The position numbers and the translations under genes were made by a program. Positions 5,887 through 8,490 of a stretch of DNA of 8,490 bases are shown piece by piece. This DNA is from JBCFAY01 sp038562375 (lineage in GTDB: Bacteria; Bacillota; Clostridia; Christensenellales; CAG-138), in NCBI GenBank assembly GCA_038562375.1, contig JBCFAY010000035.1:1-8490 (forward strand), written 5' to 3'. The notes below the pieces were generated by a model, which saw nothing but the letters and a program-made list of their open reading frames with translations, ran no database searches and was not told where the DNA came from. Positions within the stretch are counted from its first letter, which is position 1, and each line of letters opens with the position of its first letter.

Positions 5887-6159
5887 TTAAAACAAGGCAA
5901 GGAACCGAACAAGACAGAGGAACCATCCCCCTGTCTTTCCAACCAGATCAGATAAGTATTTTTCGGGATAGATGATCTCAAACAAGGCCGAGCCATCTTC
6001 TTTATCCTTGCTGATGGCGGCAGTATAAGTGGACAGAGGGCGCTTTGGCCGCCCGTTGCCGTTGACGAGAATACGCTTCAGGTCGTCGGCAAGGATGCCA
6101 TGAAACAATAAGTTAGTTGCCCATTCCGTCAGTAAGCGGTCAATATCGTCTCGAGTCGC
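5887..6159 (-). pseudogene. Start-less open frame, likely C-terminal gene fragment
   Basis: The frame is open for 90 codons between TAA at 6160-6162 and TAA at 5887-5889, with no ATG or GTG. The first usable start is TTG at 6108 (73 residues), with only a poor upstream GGAATGGG. The peptide looks protein-like: an amphipathic beginning (DDIDRLLTEWATNLL), then HGILADDLKRILVNGNG, a basic GRPKRPLSTY loop, and ALFEIIYPEKYLSDLVGK. It ends in a hydrophobic tail that may be read-through sequence past a breakpoint. I do not recognise the family. The region is more AT-rich than the phage genes around it. It lies just behind the 6180-8490 gene, so it may be the relic of a following gene. Confidence 0.45.
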
Positions 6160-6179
6160 TTAAATTAAGACATTAATTC

Positions 6180-8490
6180 TTATACTGGTCCCGTCAGCCC
6201 ATCTTCAAAACCGTTGTCAAACTCTGCTACGGTGGGTTGCTCTTTTACCGCTGTTTCCGCATCGGAAATCTCAGTTCTTACATCGTTGTCGATGGCGTTG
6301 ATGCGGTTCTGCGCCCTGACCTTTTCCGCCCGGTACTTCGCCTGCTCCAGGGCAAATCCATGGGCATACTGCTCCTTCGCGATTTGAAACGCGGCAAAGT
6401 CGCCCGTTTGCGCCGCCCGCTGCACCGCCGTATAGAGCGGCCGCAACCGTATGATAGCCTCCGTCCGCGCAACATTAAAGTCGGCGTTGAACTCCGACTT
6501 TTGCGCCGCCGCGTAGCGCAGCGAAGCCTGCAATTTAGCGGCCGCGCGTTTGCTTTCCGATTCGCCCTGCGTAAGCTTGTCGTAACCGCCCTGAAATTTC
6601 TCCGCCGAGCGTTCGCTGATGGAACTGCCCCGCGCAAGCTTATCATACACACGCAGGGCCATTTTCGCCGTCCGCTGGTCCATGCCTGCCGCCGTGAGAT
6701 CCGTTTGGAACGCCGTGAGCTGTTCCGCCTCTTCTGCAAACAGGTTTGCCGCATACTGCCGCCCGATATCGAGGTCTCCGATTTCCTTGCCCGCGTTTAC
6801 GCGCGTTTCCAGCCTTGTCGCCATCCTGTAGGCGCTCGAAGCCGGATCAAGGCTCTTGCCTGTCTCTATGAGCTCGTTCACCGTATCCATAGAACGCATT
6901 TTTCCGCCCATCCGCTGCAGGGTGCCCCGGCTCACGAACTGCGCGCTGCCGCTCATCATGCCGCCCGCAACCTCGCCCGCAAGCCCGGATAAGCCGATTT
7001 GAGATACCGTTTTGAGTATGGTCGGCCACAACGCGTCCGCATCCGGGTTTGCCGACTTAAACTGCTTGTAATACAGCTCGAGGTCGGGCTTATCGCCCAT
7101 GCTAAAGAGGTCGGAGGCGGTGTTCATGACCTCGGTCGCCGCTTTTTTCTGTAACGCTATGCCTGTGCCTATCTGTTCACCGATGCCCATGCTCCCGACG
7201 ATCAGATCCAAAGCTGGGCTCTTGACGATATCCCCGAATATTTTTCCCACCGCATAATCTACGGCGCCCGCGGCAAAGCCGCCCTGCATCTGCTGCGTCA
7301 TGGAGCCGCCGCGTTGGCCGATATCGTATGCCGTTTGGCCTATGGCCTGCAGTATGGACACCAGACCCAGCGCGCTCTGTACGACGCTCATCGTTGTGTT
7401 TACGGTAAATTTCTCAGCATCGCTCAACCCGTACGTTGCAAGATCCGCAGCCTTTTGCGAGCCCTTCATAAGCCGGGAGCCGATAGAATCCTCAGGGACC
7501 GTATCCGTTCCCGGCTCGATCCGGATTTCTTCGGGCCGCACGGCCTTCCCGCGATATTGCTCTACGGCCTGATTGTATCCCTCCTGGATGTTCTTGCTTT
7601 GCTGAACCATCGCCTCCACGCCGTAAACGATGCTCCCGATTATGTTTTCTAAAACCGAATCGGCTCCTTTATACAACCGGCCCAAAAAATCCGTCTGCGG
7701 GAGCTGCATCAATAATTCGGCGTACCGTTGCTGCGTGTCCCAGTCGTCAACGTGCTTGTATATCGAAGGAGCGATCTCTTCGATCGCTTCTCTGATGCGC
7801 CTGCAGTCCTCCGCGGTAATAATATCCTTGTTCCACATTTCCTTGAGAAGCGCGTCGAATTCTTCATAGCCGGGCACATTCGGAGTTTCAAGCTGCTTCC
7901 CCGTCTGCTTCGCCATACTGATAGGTTCCGGCTTTTCGGTACTCTTGAGCGCAGTATCCGGAACTACAAATCCATCCGGCGCATAGGCGTAACCCTCCGG
8001 CAAACCCGATGCGGGCTTAAAATCCTTTGGAATGCGCACGCCCTCCGGCGTGACGTTATAATCCTTCAGTTCCTCCTGCGCTTTCGCCCACGCCGCGCCG
8101 AAGGCCTCCAAAATCCCCGGGTTATGGAGGGCGAATTCCGGCACGGGCGTACCATCCGGCGCATAGGCGTAACCCTCCGGCAGACCCGATGCGGGCTTAA
8201 AATCCTTTGGAATGCGCACGCCCTCCGGCGTGACGTTATAATCCTTCAGTTCCTCCTGCGCTTTTGCCCACGCCGCGCCGAAGGCCTCCAAAATCCCCGG
8301 GTTATGGAGGGCGAATTCCGGCACGGGCGTACCGTCCGGCGCATAGGCATAACCCTCCGGCAGACCCGATGCGGGCTTAAAATCCTTTGGAATGCGCACG
8401 CCCTCCGGCGTGACGTTATAATCCTTCAGTTCCTCCTGCGCTTTCGCCCACGCCGTGCCGAAGGCCTCCAAAATCCCCGGGTTATGGAGG
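6180..8490 (-). CDS. Large repeat-bearing phage protein, possible internal virion/ejection protein (N-terminus outside window)
   Basis: Open from the right edge to TAA at 6180-6182, with 769 residues visible. Residues 1-170 are 60-residue tandem units (YAPDGTPVPEFALHNPG, ILEAFGAAWAKAQEELKDYN, VTPEGVRIPKDFKPASG). Residues about 190-350 are polar and helical. Residues about 367-460 are Gly/Ala-rich with amphipathic or membrane-tropic stretches (SALGLVSILQAIGQTAYDIG, GGFAAGAVDYAVGKIF, GSMGIGEQIGTGIAL), as seen in large phage proteins that are packaged and ejected. Residues from about 603 on are Lys/Glu/Ala-rich and homologous to the C-terminus of the 1-1289 protein. A TTG at 8471 opens an apparent start, but it lies inside a repeat unit, so the true start is outside the window. 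No catalytic motif was recognised. It could equally be a scaffold or tape-measure-like protein; the class is inferred from composition and context. Confidence 0.9.
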   Translation of the reverse strand, partial: LHNPGILEAFGTAWAKAQEELKDYNVTPEGVRIPKDFKPASGLPEGYAYAPDGTPVPEFALHNPGILEAFGAAWAKAQEELKDYNVTPEGVRIPKDFKPASGLPEGYAYAPDGTPVPEFALHNPGILEAFGAAWAKAQEELKDYNVTPEGVRIPKDFKPASGLPEGYAYAPDGFVVPDTALKSTEKPEPISMAKQTGKQLETPNVPGYEEFDALLKEMWNKDIITAEDCRRIREAIEEIAPSIYKHVDDWDTQQRYAELLMQLPQTDFLGRLYKGADSVLENIIGSIVYGVEAMVQQSKNIQEGYNQAVEQYRGKAVRPEEIRIEPGTDTVPEDSIGSRLMKGSQKAADLATYGLSDAEKFTVNTTMSVVQSALGLVSILQAIGQTAYDIGQRGGSMTQQMQGGFAAGAVDYAVGKIFGDIVKSPALDLIVGSMGIGEQIGTGIALQKKAATEVMNTASDLFSMGDKPDLELYYKQFKSANPDADALWPTILKTVSQIGLSGLAGEVAGGMMSGSAQFVSRGTLQRMGGKMRSMDTVNELIETGKSLDPASSAYRMATRLETRVNAGKEIGDLDIGRQYAANLFAEEAEQLTAFQTDLTAAGMDQRTAKMALRVYDKLARGSSISERSAEKFQGGYDKLTQGESESKRAAAKLQASLRYAAAQKSEFNADFNVARTEAIIRLRPLYTAVQRAAQTGDFAAFQIAKEQYAHGFALEQAKYRAEKVRAQNRINAIDNDVRTEISDAETAVKEQPTVAEFDNGFEDGLTGPV
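6522..6647 (-). repeat. 63-bp tandem duplication in the C-terminal domain
   Basis: Two consecutive 21-residue units begin YDKLARGSSISERSAEK and YDKLTQGESESKRAAAK (6647 downward and 6584 downward). The paralogue at 1-1289 has a single unit (YDQYIQGGADSKRA), so the duplication arose after the two genes separated, or was lost from the other. Confidence 0.85.
7972..8490 (-). repeat. 180-bp near-identical tandem repeats
   Basis: Units at 7981-8160, 8161-8340 and 8341-8490 (cut by the edge) have an exact 180-bp period. By hand the first two differ at 3 bases, and the third differs from the second at 3 of 150. Only one of these changes alters the protein (GCG to ACG, Ala to Thr, near 8456). Each unit encodes 60 residues with two copies of a P-[DE]-G-x-x-[IV]-P motif. 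A degenerate end of a further unit (YAPDGFVVPDTAL) runs below 7981. The array may continue beyond the window. Confidence 0.95.

Larger units (their letters stand above)
5504..6179. other. 676-base region with no intact gene: terminator and decayed phage fragments
   Basis: Going rightwards it holds the hairpin terminator (5546-5580), a 13-base odd palindrome AGGGAG-G-CTCCCT (5592-5604), a tandem 10-base repeat (5671-5690), a truncated terS-like frame (5695-5886) and a start-less frame (5887-6159). The last two share one reading frame and are separated by a single TAA (5887-5889). Base composition shifts from GC-rich below about 5900 to more AT-rich above it, suggesting a junction of two sources near 5890. 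Confidence 0.65.
1..8490. mobile_element. Prophage fragment (packaging and virion region)
   Basis: Small terminase, large terminase and portal genes lie in tight order on the minus strand, which is the classic start of a tailed-phage morphogenesis block. Two large repeat-rich proteins flank it. Neither prophage end is visible: there is no integrase, no attachment site and no host housekeeping gene apart from a possible one, the rubredoxin-like gene. The right part (5504-6179) contains decayed fragments, so the element may be partly degraded or may be two related phage segments joined together. A free phage genome cannot be excluded. Confidence 0.75.

Noticed and set aside
5611..5955. A 114-codon plus-strand frame whose product resembles part of a plus-strand frame at 4358-4903
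   Set aside because: The resemblance comes only from the duplicated terS 5' segment read on the wrong strand.
7394..7916. Separate gene starting at ATG 7916 inside the large repeat gene
   Set aside because: There is no convincing ribosome site, and the frame is continuous with the upstream repeats. An internal start remains possible but is unsupported.
7981..8490. CRISPR array
   Set aside because: The 180-bp units are contiguous, coding and spacer-free.

Overview
The window looks like part of a prophage in an anaerobic, fairly GC-rich bacterium, probably a Clostridia-type Firmicute. The reasons are a minus-strand terminase/portal module, strong AGGAGG-type ribosome sites, and a rubredoxin-like protein typical of anaerobes. 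The host assignment is inference; no taxonomic marker is present. Almost all coding is on the minus strand, so genes read right to left.

Reading in gene direction from the right edge: a large virion-type protein (8490 to 6180, N-terminus outside the window) carries near-identical 180-bp tandem repeats, a Gly/Ala-rich middle and a Lys/Glu/Ala-rich helical C-terminus. A 676-base stretch without an intact gene follows (5504-6179). It holds a start-less open frame (6159-5887) and, in the same frame after one stop codon, a truncated copy of the 5' end of the small terminase gene (5886-5695). Next is a plus-strand cassette: a plausible promoter (5002-5030), a 110-residue rubredoxin-like protein (5171-5503) and a strong hairpin terminator (5546-5580). 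Then comes the packaging operon: small terminase (4825-4463), large terminase (4458-3115), portal (3074-1389), and a second repeat protein (1289 to the left edge).

Terminase and portal together form the DNA-packaging motor and the vertex through which DNA enters the capsid. The two repeat proteins at either end are paralogues. They share a C-terminal domain of about 150 residues, and their N-terminal repeats share short motifs, but their internal expansions differ. I think they are internal capsid, scaffold-like or ejection proteins; their role is not proven by the sequence.

The most interesting points are this modular paralogue pair, the almost clonal 180-bp repeats, and the rubredoxin cassette. 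The cassette runs against the surrounding genes, has its own signals, and is bracketed by two copies (67 bp, about 85% identical by hand count) of the small terminase 5' end. No tRNA, rRNA, CRISPR array, integrase or transposase was seen.
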